64,000 bases of DNA from Aldrovandia affinis (Eukaryota > Chordata > Actinopteri > Notacanthiformes > Halosauridae): contig JAINUG010000020.1 of NCBI GenBank assembly GCA_029706075.1, positions 2,743,625 to 2,807,624 of the forward strand. Direction: 5' to 3'. The translations under genes were made by a program, and so were the position numbers. This document shows, in pieces, positions 33,146 to 44,563 of the stretch; position 1 is the first letter of the stretch, and every line of letters begins with the position of its first letter. Under the pieces are notes generated by a model, which did not search any database, was not told the origin of the DNA, and saw only the letters and a program-made list of their open reading frames with translations.

Positions 33146-34849
33146 TGAGGCTTTGTGTCCTCATTTTGTCTTTTGGTCAGGTGACCACAAACCATGAAGT
33201 TTCAGTGGATTGTGGTTTGTACCACTGTCCTGCCACAAGGCTGAACTGTTGGTCATGGATGAGCCTGGGAAAAAAAATAGCAAGCAGGTCCATCAATACG
33301 CAAGTTTCCCATGGGCACTTAAACTCAAGAGCTTTTGATTTTGAATGTGAATTTCGCATACAGTCCTTGAAGTTACTTGCCTCTTTATTCTTAATGTATT
33401 TAAATATGTTTTGCAAAATGAACCTTTTGTAAAGGGTTTGTGCATTGACCATTCCCAGTAAAAATCAAAAGTGCTGTGATGAGTCTTATTTTCAAAAGTA
33501 GGGAATCTCTGATAATGTTGTGAGGTAGACATCATATAGTCAATAAAAGTCCATATGAAATTATACATTTTAAATAAGGTTCTTGAAAACTGGTTGCAGG
33601 TCCTTGAAAATGGGGAGTCTGTAGACAGAGTTCTGTTCAAACCACTTGGATCTAAGGGTTTTGATCTAACTGCTTGGATCTCATTTTATTAAAATTCTTT
33701 CTCAACTTGTTTTTGCTGCAGGCACAGAATGTACTATGGTGTTTGTGGAAACAAAAAGGAAAGCAGATTTTATTGCAGGTTTCTTGTGCCAGGAGAACAT
33801 ATCCACCACAAGCAAACATGGGTGAGTGCTTCCTTTTCATTGGAGAAATTCCATCTGCTAGTCCTAGAGCTGTTGTGTTTTTGTAGATTAGTGAGGTGGG
33901 GGTGGGCGGGGGTGGTCAAGTGTACAAACTTTACACCGTGCCTTCCGCTGTAATATACAAGATCAAATCAAGGTTCTTAAAAAACATGTTTTTTAAATAT
34001 TTATTGGAAGGGATTATCTCCAATGTATTAGAAATATGCTTCTGTTCCTTTCCATGTTTATAATTCTGTGAACTTCCCTCATCAAAAGTTTAAACAGTGA
34101 CCAGAAGGAAAAGATCTTATGAACAAGACCCAAGTGTGTGTCCTGTTTCCATAGTGACTGGGAACAGCTGGAAAAGGGAGCAGGCCCTTGCAGACTTCCG
34201 CACTGGGAAGTGCCCTGTCCTGGTGGCCACCTCTGTCACCGTCAGAGGCCTGGACATCGAACTTTGAACTTTGACCTCCCCTCCAGCATCGACGAGTATG
34301 TGCATCGCATCGGGAGAACGGGGCAATGTGGAAACACCGGGAGAGCAATGTCATTCTTCGACCCTGAGGCTGATACCCCACTTGCCCGGTCTCTGGTTAA
34401 AGTCCTCTCAGGGGTAAACATGCAGTCTTTGTGCTTTGTTTTGGCTTAAAATGTAAGTGAATGTAGACACGTGGGGTCATTTTAATGGCCATTTTCTGTT
34501 TTTAAAGGCTCAACAGGAGGTACCTTTGTGGCTGGAGGAGCTGGCCGAAGGTGCACACGTCACCACAGGGATCAAGCCTCGCTGGAAGGGGTTTGCCTCT
34601 ACGGACACTCGCAAAGTATGCGCTTCAATTCAGTTTGACATCTAACGCACCAGTCCAGTACTGTGACTGACGGCACTGTGTTCTGTAGGGCGGAGACTTC
34701 CAAAGAGATGGTGCCAGGCAGCCAGGGTTCAGAGCCAGGCAGCAGATGACGATGATTGCGAATTAATCTTTTTGAATTTTTACTGGTTTGATACCAGTTT
34801 ATTTTGTATTATTTAAAAAAAATGCTATGTTCGGGGGGAAAAAAGTGAG

Positions 34850-35005
34850 CAAAAGTTGAAGGAAAACGTAGTTCCTCTCTGAGAATTAGCTTGCCTCGTA
34901 GAGGCACTCGTGTGAAGAGGGAAAATCTAAATAAATAGAGGGTATAATTGGCCACTAAAAAAACGGGAGAAAAACGGAAAATAATCTGTAAAAGCCCCAA
35001 ACTAA
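34850..35005 (+). repeat. SINE 3' part
   Basis: AGGGAAAATCTAAATAAATAGAGGGTATAATTGGCCACTAAAAAAACGGG repeats the tail of the SINE at 32777-33145 (GGGTAAATCGAAATAAATAG). The head is missing. Confidence 0.55.
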
Positions 35006-35382
35006 TTTAACAAATGAATAATGGGTATTAATCAGGTATTGGGCACACATGTTTCATTCCTTTACCTGAAATTGCATGAACCATTGTTGCACTCTTTTTG
35101 GACATTGGGTCACAAAATTACTGATCACTGATAAGCTGTTAAGTAGTTGGTCACTAAATTGCCCCTTTACCATAGTGTAATACCCAAAAGATATTTGTTT
35201 CAGAAATATTACTTCTGAATTATCCCACAGAGTTGCCTTCAAGATGAATGGTTCTGTTATGTTCTGTTGTACAAGCATTCAAGATTGACCTCATGTTTGT
35301 AGGTTTTTTTCCTTAAGCAATTTTTTTGTGAATGTCTAAATTGAAGGCTTAGGAAATTGGGATGTTTGGCATACTTTGGACG

Positions 35383-35525
35383 GCAGTGTAGTGTAATGGT
35401 TAGGGAGCTGGGCTGGTACAATTCCTAGGTGAAGCACTGCCATTGTACATTACATTACATTTACATTACATTATAGGCATTTGGCAGACGCTCTTATCCA
35501 GAACGACGTACAACAAAGTGTTAAC
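35383..35525 (+). repeat. tRNA-headed SINE with L2-type 3' end
   Basis: GGCAGTGTAGTGTAATGGTTAGGGAGCTGGG is tRNA-like. After a spacer comes TAGGCATTTGGCAGACGCTCTTATCCAGAACGA, the same words (reversed) found at LINE tails. A related minus-strand copy is at 62985-63170. Confidence 0.65.
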
Positions 35526-35719
35526 CAGATTATGCTAGGAAGCAGCTAGCATTAGCTCGCTCGCAAACACCAGGGGCCTCATTTATAAAACATGCTTATG
35601 CACAGATTTGATCTTAGAACGTGCGTACGCTCAAATCCACGCCAAAGTTCAGATTTATAAAAACAGTCTTTGACGTGGAAACATACTTAGCTCCACGTCA
35701 GGTTCCAACTTGGCACACA

Positions 35720-36120
35720 TTTCCTTGTGGCAATGTTGGAGTACTGCAGGTATTCGCGGTCACGTCTCTTCTCTGTCCTGACCCCTCGCTGGTGGAACTA
35801 CCTTCTGCAATCGCTCAAAACCCACCTTTTCAGACTCCACTACCACTGAATTCTGTACATCTAGCTAATTGTCATCACCGCTGCCTACTTGCTCAACACT
35901 ATATACCCCTGCTTACTCCATAAAAAAAAAAAAGTTTTACTAACCTTTTCCTTCCCAGTGTTACAGGTATGGTACACAGCTGCCTGCAATGATGTCTATC
36001 GCTGTATTACTGCACTCATCTCTTGCGCGTACTATGATTGTTCCTACCATGTATTTATGCACATCTTGTAAGTCGCTCTGGATAAGAGCGTCTGCTAAAT
36101 GCTTAAAATGTAAATGTAAT
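35720..36120 (+). repeat. LINE 3' end (L2-like), copy A
   Basis: CACTACCACTGAATTCTGTACATCTA, CCTTTTCCTTCCCAGTGTTACAGGTATGGTA and TAAGTCGCTCTGGATAAGAGCGTCTGCTAAATGC. The same order occurs at 47228-47606. Confidence 0.75.
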
Positions 36121-36482
36121 CCATCCATCCATCCATTGTCTAAGCCGCTTATTCCTGGTCAGGGTCGCGGGGGGGTGCTGGAGCCTATCCCAGCATGCGT
36201 TCCGGGCGAGAGGCAGGAATACACCCTGGACAGGTCGCCAATCCATCGCAGGGCACACACACCATTCACTCACACACTCATACCTATGGGCAATTTAGAC
36301 TCTCCAATTAGCCTAACGTGCATGTCTTTGGACTGTGGGAGGAAACCGGAGTACCCGGAGGAAACCCACGCGACACACGGGAGAACATGCAAACTCCACA
36401 CAGAAAGGCCCCGGCCTGGATTCGAACCGAGACCTTCTTGCTGTGAGGCGACAGTGCTATCCACTGCACCACCGTGCCGCCC
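36121..36482 (-). mobile_element. tRNA-headed SINE, second copy, in an L2 tail
   Basis: Same family as 24924-25287, from CCATCCATCCATCCATTG to the tRNA head at 36482. The 12-bp target duplication TGTAAATGTAAT is at 36109-36120 and 36483-36494. The B-box here is GGTTCGAATCC with one C lost downstream. Confidence 0.85.
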
Positions 36483-36556
36483 TGTAAATGTAATGTAAAA
36501 TGTATTCGGAAATCTAAGAGCGCCAACATGTCGTCTGCTGCCTAATTGTTTCCTCA

Positions 36557-36572
36557 TTATTATTATTATTAT

Positions 36573-36625
<53 letters not shown>

Positions 36626-36637
36626 CTACTACTACTA
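36557..36637. repeat. (ATT)n/(AGT)n/(ACT)n microsatellite
   Basis: TATTATTATTATTA followed by about 20 AGT units, then ACT units that pair with them. Confidence 0.95.
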
Positions 36638-36983
36638 ATGAACACATTGCTTAGGCTATATGTAATGGTTTGCACAATAAAGTTATTAATACATTAAAAC
36701 AACATAAGCTAGGCTACTTGGGGAAAACAAAACAAAAACGCACATTGGTTTTCCAAAATTACCCATATTAGCATAATTGGCACATCCTTGAAGGAAATTT
36801 ATTTAATATACATATTATGGTTCCACATGTGTAAAACATTTAGGTCAATCTATAGACTATAAAATGTCCAATAATGCAGTGGTTTGCAAGAGGAAGAATG
36901 GCAGCATTGTCACTTCTCGAAGATATCGCCAACCGCGCAATAAGAAGGGAACGAGTTATTAGAGATTTTGAGCTCAGTTTTAA

Positions 36984-37202
36984 TCAGACCACTTTTTCTT
37001 TACGTCCTTCAGGGACCTTTGCTGCCCCCACCACCTCGTTCACAGCCTGGGCTACAGACTGCCAGGCCACGTACTTGGTTTTACTGGTAAAGCCACTGGA
37101 AAGGCTCCCAAACAGCATCCCTGCACGCATCTGTACCTCCACCAACAGGACCTCGATTTCGGCCTCGCTAAAATTATTTTTCTTGCAGCTCACCATTATC
37201 AA
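36984..37202 (-). pseudogene. Harbinger Myb/SANT-like protein fragment
   Basis: The minus-strand reading starts near 37202 with NNFSEAEIEVLLVEVQMRAG and SKTKYVAWQSVAQAVNEVVG, the Myb-like domain found beside Harbinger transposases (NAIF1-like). It ends at GRKEKVV where KKKW would be expected, so it is frameshifted. It lies inside 35574-37464. Confidence 0.65.
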
Positions 37203-37845
37203 GTAGAGGATTTGTGTTTTGAGCTCCTTTATATGCTAATGATATTAATTAAGGGGCGTTTACAAGGCGGAGATCTAAAACCATTCAGCTACGCACAATT
37301 TCAAGATAATTTGTGGTTTAGAGATTTCACATCTGGGCGGGTGGCGTACGCACGTTTTTTTGTGCGTACGTTCAATTTCTCTGAATCACACGTACGCACC
37401 TTTCAGAAATGATCTTAGATCAAATATAGGATGGTTTCTACGCAACTTTTTATAAATGAGGCCCCAGGTACGCTAGCGGCGCTAGAACAGTCCAGGTAAA
37501 ATAATCCAGGTGAAACAATTGCTGAATAAAACAGGATAAAACTGTAAAACTAAATAAAATACCTTTACCTAAATAACTAAACTTTACCTGTTTAGTTTGA
37601 GTAGAAAGATATACAGTAGAAGACATAAGGATGTCATGCATATATTGCCAAGTAACATTCCAAATGGTTTTCATATCACTTTTCCTCTTTGTTGTTGTTT
37701 AAGGAGCTCTGAGGAAGTACGTCTCCATTGGCGTTCCCTCTGCTTTTAATTGTAACTGTGGTGTAACTGTACGGTAAGTTAATACAGTAATGTTCAACTT
37801 TATTTGAGGCATTCCTGTAAAATAATTTCTCAAAATGGGTTATCG

Positions 37846-38050
37846 CAGGGGTGGGCAATCTTACCCTGTGTGGGCCGGTGTGGGTGCAGGCTTTTGATCC
37901 AGCCGAGCAGTAGCTCACCTGATTTGACTAATCAGCTAATCAAAGTCTTCAATCAGGGCTTTGATTAGTGGAATCAGGTGTGTCACTGTTCAGTTGGAAC
38001 AAAAGCCTGCACCCACACCGGCCCACACAGGGTAAGATTGCCCACCCCTG
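37846..38050. mobile_element. hAT MITE, near-perfect 205-bp palindrome
   Basis: Ends CAGGGGTGGGCAATCTTACC and GGTAAGATTGCCCACCCCTG; about 50 bp of almost perfect inverted repeat surrounds a short centre. The 8-bp duplication GGTTATCG is exact (37838-37845 and 38051-38058). Confidence 0.95.
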
Positions 38051-38058
38051 GGTTATCG

Positions 38059-39540
38059 GGTACGGAATTAACCATGTCCAATCTTTGACCTGCACCACCC
38101 TACCTGTTAAAATATTTTCTGACAAGGTGTATTATTTGCACATCAGTAAAATGTGATTGAAAAAAAATAGTTTATTTCTAAGGGACCATGTACAATATTC
38201 AACATAAATGCAAATTTAATGCATTGTGCCAGTTAACCTATTTAGCTAATTTTCATCTGCCAGTCCCTTGGCAGGTTACGGTTAAACATCACATATAAAC
38301 GTCATATGTCATGACACTAGAAAACAATAGACATTGAGATATACAAAAGTCTGATCAGGATAAAAGGTTGTGCATAGCAGTGTTATGATTACATTAAACT
38401 AGTTAGTCTACATATAAAACCATCAGATGCAGTACAAAAATGAATTGGTACATTTTTTTTTGCCATGTTTTCACCTTGGTTGTGAGGCTGCTAAAGGAAC
38501 GACATCTGTGAATATCTTCTGGGAGTGTATTTCACTGATATGTAGACTTAAATGAGAAGGCAGACTGGCCAAATGCTGTGTGCTGCCATGGTACAGTGCA
38601 GTCTCCACTGGAGTAAGTCCTAGAGGATCTAATGTTGTAGCTTGATTGCAATTTGAATACATTTACATAGTGGTGGGGGTGCTAAACTGTGTAGTCTTGA
38701 ACACAAGACACATATGAATAATTTCTGAAGCTGTCAAAACGAAATAGATTTTACTTACTTACTTCAATTTTATTTTTATATAGCGCTCTTCACACTAGGT
38801 ATCCCAGGGTGCTGAATAATTAAAACATATTGCGGACGTACAAGCAGGGGAGGGAATTTTTCAGTCAGTTGCATACACATGCAATAGCCATTACATGTAC
38901 AGAAAATGGTCAATTTCATACACATTACATAAAATCACAATCAAAGAGAAATCAATTCAATTGATTTGAAGTGGTGTTCAGACCTGCGAGTCAGTGCTGG
39001 TATGAGTGAGTAGCCTGGCAACTACATTTTGGCAGATTTTTATGTGATAAAAAAGGAACTGCATTTGTAATCAAAGTACTAAATTCATTTTAATTGGGGG
39101 AAATGACCCATCAACGAGCTGGATAATTATGGAATGTGCAGGGAGTTGAATGGAATGGAGCCGACATAGCGTGGCCCCAGGGCAAAGACATGCTCACAAA
39201 CACACAAAATAAACTGAACGTGATAAAGGCCTGGCTGAGATCATTATCAACTCCTGCAGTGTCCTCAGGGGCTACCAATAATGAAAACACAAAAGTCCTA
39301 CAGTCCATTAAACTTCTGCTTAGCGAAGCCCTTTTTCACCAACCGTTCTTTCAGGCTAGCACTGGAGACTGGCGTTGAGCATATCGTCATGTTCACAGTA
39401 TTAACTAAGCATTCATTGGTGGTTTACCTTGTGACAATCCCATTAGAACTTGACGCTCAGTTTAACACTTTAAACGGGCAACAGTGGTGTTTAGCTTGAT
39501 GTACCAATCACACAAGTAAATGGACCTAACAAAGCAGATG
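38059..39540. other. no gene recognised
   Basis: AT-rich. TTTTATATAGCGCTCTTCACAC near 38775 resembles an inverted LINE tail. A minus-strand open frame at 38471-38662 has no recognisable family. Confidence 0.4.
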
Positions 39541-39542
39541 TA

Positions 39543-41076
39543 CAGTGCCCTTCAGAATTATTGGTATAATAATTGGTAAAGATGAGCAAAAAAGGCTATG
39601 AAAGAATGTCTGTTGTTCATCAGCTTGATCTAACCTTTAATTGAAGTAAAATTATTAAAAGAAAAAAAAATCCTTATCAAAAAATAAACATTTTTCTCAA
39701 AAACATGTCACGATTATGGACACCCCTGCATGTATTACTTTGTGCACCCTCCCCTTACCAAGATGACAGCACTGAGTACTTTCCTATAATATTGTGCAGG
39801 GGATCTGAGACCATTGCACGCTATAGAATCTCTCCAGATCCTTCAGAGTCCTTGATCTTCGCTTGTGGACTCTCCTCTTCAGCTGACCACACAGGTTTTC
39901 AATGGGGTTTAGGTCAGGGGACTGGGATGGCTATTGCATAAGTTTGATTCTGTAGCCGGTGAACCATTTTTGTGATGCTTTGGATCTTTGTCCTGCTGGA
40001 ATATCCAACCACAACCCAGTTTTAGCCTCCTGACAGAGGAAGCCAGATTGTGATCTAAAATCTCCTGGTACTTGATGGAGTCTATGATGCATGGATAACA
40101 AGGTCCCCAGGGCCTTTGGAAGTAAAACAGCCCCACAACAACACAGATCCACCACAATACTTCACAGTGGAGATTAGGTTATTTTCTGCATGACCATCTC
40201 TCTTTTTACGCCAAACCCACCTCTGGTGTTTGTTGCTAAAAAGCTATATTCTTGTCTCATCTGACCATAGAACCCGGTTCCACTCAAAGTTCCAGTGATG
40301 TTTAACAAACTCCAGGCGCTTACGTTTGTGGTTTGATGGCAGCAGAGGCTTTCTTCTGGCAAGCCTTCCAAATAGCTTGTTGGCATGGAGGTGGTGTCTA
40401 ATTGTAGTTTTGGAGAACTTCTACAATTCTCCAACTGTGATCCTTGGAGAACTTTTTGATTCTCGAACCATCCTCCTCACTGTGCATGGGGGAAAATACA
40501 CTTGCGTCCTCTTCCAGGCAGGTTCACCACAGCTCCAGTTGTTTTAAACTTCTCAATTATTGCCCTAATAGTGAAGATGCATATTTTTAGGTATGTAGCA
40601 TTTTTGTATAGCCATTGCCTGATTTATGAAGGTCAACAACCTTTTGTCTCATTTCATTTGTGTATTCTCTGATCTTCCCATGTTGATAGATGACGAAGGG
40701 AGTTTGGCCTATGTGTCACCTTGTACAGTATTTATACCCCAGTGAAACAGGAAGTCATGGATGACCACTTAAGAGTTCCAAAAGACTCAGGTGAACTTTA
40801 AAAAAAAAAAGTATATATATATATATATATAAATGGGAATATACTTCATTTCGATTTTGTTCATAAGAATTTCTAAGGGTGCCAATAATTGTGAAACACA
40901 TTTTTAAGAAAAATGTTATTTTTTTCATAAGGATTTTCTTTTCTTTGAATAATTTTACTTCAATTAAAGGTTAGATTTCTCTTCAGTGTAAGATCAAGCT
41001 GATGAACAACAAATACATTTTTTCATGCCTTTTTGCTCATCTTTACCATGGGTGCCAATAATTCTGGAGGGCACTG
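39543..41076 (-). mobile_element. Tc1/mariner element with long inverted repeats
   Basis: 1534 bp between TA dinucleotides (39541-39542 and 41077-41078). The ends CAGTGCCCTTCAGAATTATT and AATAATTCTGGAGGGCACTG are inverted, and similarity extends about 190 bp inward (GTAAAGATGAGCAAAAAAGGC, AATTGAAGTAAAATTATT). The transposase is on the minus strand. Confidence 0.9.
39909..40434 (-). pseudogene. Tc1-like transposase, frameshifted
   Basis: The minus strand reads QTTNVSAWSLLN-type words from 40434 and then, in another frame, CGWIFQQDKDPKHHKNGS (about 40010-39960), which contains the second Asp of the DDE triad. The N-terminal helix-turn-helix half is decayed and at least two shifts separate the pieces. 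Not active. Confidence 0.8.
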
Positions 41077-41079
41077 TAT

Positions 41080-42114
41080 ATACATGTTTGGTATGTCCAA
41101 CTTCTTAAGGCTTATTTACCTGTTCTTATAGTGCTTTCAGCTAAGAAACTTGAGCCCTGCAGCTCACCTGCCAGTTTTGCCTCTACACACTTTCAATAAG
41201 CTCAATGCTCACCATCTCTATGGGACGTAAGTGTAGTGCTGTGTACCACAACACTGTGTACTTCTTTAAATGGTGAAGATATTGGTATAAGAAGGAGAGA
41301 GCAATTGTGGGAAGATTGGTTCTGACAGGGTATTTACAGCTACTTTGTTCTCTTAAAGCCTGATGCTGGTGGAGCTATAAAATGGTGGCGTTTACAGCGG
41401 ACTCAGGGGCAAAGCAGACTTCTGCATATTGCTCTCAACATTTAATGTCTGAAGCATTCACAAAGTGTAACGGTGCTGGTTACCCACACTATAAAAGAAT
41501 GTATACAAAATAAACTCAATGGTGGCCCACCTTATACAAGTTTAATATACAGTCTATAGTAAATATTTCACAAGCTTCAATTGGTTTTGTGAGGAGTGAG
41601 TTTGTCACCATATCTACAACCATTTGGATACACAGGTTTTTAAATAATTCAATTTAATCAAGTACTGTATCAGAAAGTTATGAAACCAAAATGCCCAATA
41701 ATGCATGCAATATCCAAATGCACAAACTTTCAATTTCAATTTTGACAATGTTCAGCTATCCATAGCCATTTCTGTCCACAGAAGAGATACTTTTAATGGA
41801 GCCATAAATTGGCAGATTACCTTGCTCTGAATCAGATACATTATAAAACATGCAACAAATCCTGTTTTTACAATCTTCAAGAGTTACTCAGGATAACCAA
41901 GATGCTAAATGCTGATATCTATTTTAAACCATTTAGCTAGAACTTCTATTCAGACTGGAATTTTCAGCTGTATTATTTTGTACTTCTACGACAAATACAG
42001 GCAATGACAAATGAAAAAGATAAGCTACAATGCCTTTAAAAGTTGTCCTTTTCTGAGATGAAGTGTGGCAGTACTGACATGAATATTTCTATAGCTCACT
42101 GTAGTTTTATGGTT
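41080..42114. other. no gene recognised
   Basis: AT-rich intergenic DNA between the Tc1 element and the presumed irf6 3' end; no repeat family identified. Confidence 0.4.
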
Positions 42115-42130
42115 GTAGCCAAATGGTTTC

Positions 42131-42136
42131 TTTATT
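42131..42136 (-). terminator. candidate irf6 polyadenylation signal
   Basis: AATAAA on the minus strand about 2.2 kb after the irf6 stop codon. The stretch between holds no repeat element and would be a long 3' UTR. Other AATAAA-like words exist, so the choice is tentative. Confidence 0.35.
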
Positions 42137-44332
42137 CCCATCACACAAAACAGTAAAACATAAAACAGGTCAGTACCAACTTCTCAGTAATAAACTGCAC
42201 ATCATTCATACAGACTGGTCTTGCGGTTATGATGGAAAACAATTAAATGGTAAATTTGGCTGTGCACAAGTTTTACGCAGTTCTGCAGGAAAAGTGAAAA
42301 GGATTAGAGTGAACTGCTGGCAAGCTTCCTGAATGCAGGTTCCCACTTAGTTGAAACTTAAAAACTTGGTTTTCATGGTAATATGCATAGTGAACATCAC
42401 CGAGACAAGGCTTTCGTTATGTTTGTGATTATTCACTTTTTCAAAAAAAAAAAAAAAATTCACTTAATTCCAAGTATTTATCACAGTCATCATCTTCATT
42501 CCACAAAAGGTGACTTTTCTTTCCTAGATATACTAGATATACTGTTTAAATAAAAATGTCTTAATGTCCCAAAACAGAAAAATCCAGTGAGACAAATCCA
42601 AATAGTTCATTCAGAGTATTTTGTGTACAGAGAAGTTTTTCTCCATAAAAGGGCCAATTTATTTTTGAATTTGTAAAGATTACATTTCATTTCGTGAACA
42701 AAAGAAAATGACATTACGATTGCATCACAAATTAAATCTGCAATTCTAATTTTGGCCACACATCAATTTTGTCCAAGAAACAGGCCTGAAATACAACACA
42801 GATTAAATATTGTGTTTGAAAAATAAAACCTGAGAATGATGATTCTTAACGGCAATGTACAAAAAAGGACAGAATAACCAATTTATGCACTCCCAATATT
42901 AGGATAAAATTATATTCTGTTAAACGGGGTTGAAAAATCCACATTGATACATAAAATAGCCATCCACCGAGAAAGACATTACAAACTACACACATTCCCA
43001 ATAAAATATGCAATGAAGATTTTAGTGTTAGTGAATTACTATACGAATAAGAATATTAACTGAATATTAAATGGCTCTAATGGTACCACTATGGTAAGGG
43101 ATGTGCAATGCTCAATACATATCCATTTCAAATACATACTTAAATTACCTCCATACTACACTCCAGTGATTGCTTGTATCCTATACTTTAGGGAATGACC
43201 AGTTCAGCCCACAGCAATCTTCTGGCCTGCATTAGTGCTCAATGTTTCATATTAAATCAATAGAGTTTTTGCTGTTATTCCAGGTACAATTCAGGGCCTA
43301 CAGGAAATAGTACCTCTAAAACCTACTGCACAGGACTCTGTCCCTCTAGGACTGAAGTTGCTTCTCCCGGATGTAGTTTGTATCCCAATTCCTCCATGCA
43401 TTAAATACAAAATTTCCATACACAGAAAAAAGGAATTAATTTGGAACAGCATACCAAGGTTTCCAGACCTAGCAGCAGTGCCTTCCAGCAGTGCCTAAGT
43501 AAATGGACATACCAGAGCACTCTGCGACGTAAGAAACAGACCTCTTTTCCAGCTGTATGGCGGTGATCTTGCTCAAATTACTGTGGAACCATATATTACG
43601 CTACATCTTAAAAGATATGTACTTCTACAACATTAAAAAATATACTTCATATCAACTTAAAATTGTCAGAGGAGCAACAGCCTGCCATTTCTTTTGCCTG
43701 ATACCAGAGTAAAGCAGACATACTCCAAAAACAATGCTTCCACAAGTCAGAAAATAAACCCTCCATCGACGAGAACTGCACATTTCTGTGAGAGTTGGAA
43801 TTATAGCCCCTAGACCTATATCTCATGAATCACTATGCTTACATTGACAGAGGTAAAATGACAGTGACAAGACTGAAGTTTACCAAATACGTTAGTTACA
43901 TGGTTTAGTGAATGGGCCTATGAATAAGCTGGCGAGCACAGAATTACTTATGTCAACATGGTTTATAGAAGGATGTTCAATCCTCTCGCCATGACTGATC
44001 CCCCTCAGATTTTTCTGCGCTCACATTATCAGTGACTTTAGCTCAGAGGATGCAAAAGTACCCGCTGTCAGTAAATTCCATTAAATGGTCTGCTTGTCTG
44101 TATTTGAGAGGTTAAATTTAATGGGGGGGCTAAGGCTAAGACAGCTACAGTAATTTTTGGCAACACATCTTAACAAGAAGCCAAAGGTTTTGGTTATGCC
44201 GCAAGCATGTTCTCCAGAAATGGTCTAGGCCCTGCAACCAAACTGGCCAAGTTCCCTCTCTGCTCCGCTTCGGTTAAGTTTGATTTTCATCAGGCACTCG
44301 GGTCCCACTGCCAACCTGGTGAGTGGGCGTGG

Positions 44333-44563
44333 TCACTGTGCGTGCAGAGCAGTGGGCAGGTGCAGGTTGGCCCCTGGGACCGGGGGCCAGCCCTCATGAC
44401 CCTGGTGGGTCTGAAGGAGGCGGTAGAGCTGTTTGAGGTGGGTGACGATGTTGTCCTTAATGTCGGGAATGGAGATCTGCAGTCGCACGCTGCTGCTGTC
44501 AAAGGAGCGCATGCAGTCGCCCGAGAACATCTCGGTGATCATCCGCGCCACCACGGGTATGAC
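44333..44563 (-). CDS. irf6: irf6 coding exon 7 and stop
   Basis: [31 protein letters not shown] and a short proline/leucine tail ending LHAQ and a stop at 44335-44333. Confidence 0.93.
   Translation of the reverse strand, partial: VIPVVARMITEMFSGDCMRSFDSSSVRLQISIPDIKDNIVTHLKQLYRLLQTHQGHEGWPPVPGANLHLPTALHAQ

Larger units (their letters stand above)
27945..34767 (+). pseudogene. vasa/ddx4 copy with introns, lacking the helicase ATP-binding exons
   Basis: Plus-strand exons with AG/GT borders: 27945-27994 (RGG-like, weak), 28662-28723 (RSGFGGRGGRAGRGGRGG), about 29318-29452 (GINFDKYDNILVTVSG..PPQAIM), 29709-29818 ([18 protein letters not shown] motif), 31909-32054 (RMAADFLKTDYLFL), 33722-33821 (TMVFVETKRKADFIA), 34155-34413 ([28 protein letters not shown]), 34508-34615 (AQQEVPLWLEELAEG) and 34689-34767. 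Motif order and wording are those of DDX4/Vasa, a germline RNA helicase. No exon for GSGKT, DEAD or SAT is seen between 29818 and 31909. Frameshifts occur before SDKENSIF (about 29338), at an A-run near 34172, after LDIE where about six codons are lost, and near the C-terminus. Retained introns point to a duplicated, not retroposed, pseudogene. Confidence 0.85.
35574..37464. mobile_element. PIF/Harbinger-like element with GGGCCTCATTTATAAA ends
   Basis: The left end GGGCCTCATTTATAAAACAT and right end ..TTTTTATAAATGAGGCCC are inverted. The flanking CAG on both sides (35571-35573 and 37465-37467) may be a 3-bp target duplication. It contains a minus-strand Myb-like fragment, an L2 tail, a SINE and a microsatellite. 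No transposase was found. Confidence 0.75.

Noticed and set aside
36270-36647. Minus-strand frame of 125 codons rich in valine and leucine
   Set aside because: It reads through a SINE and a trinucleotide microsatellite.
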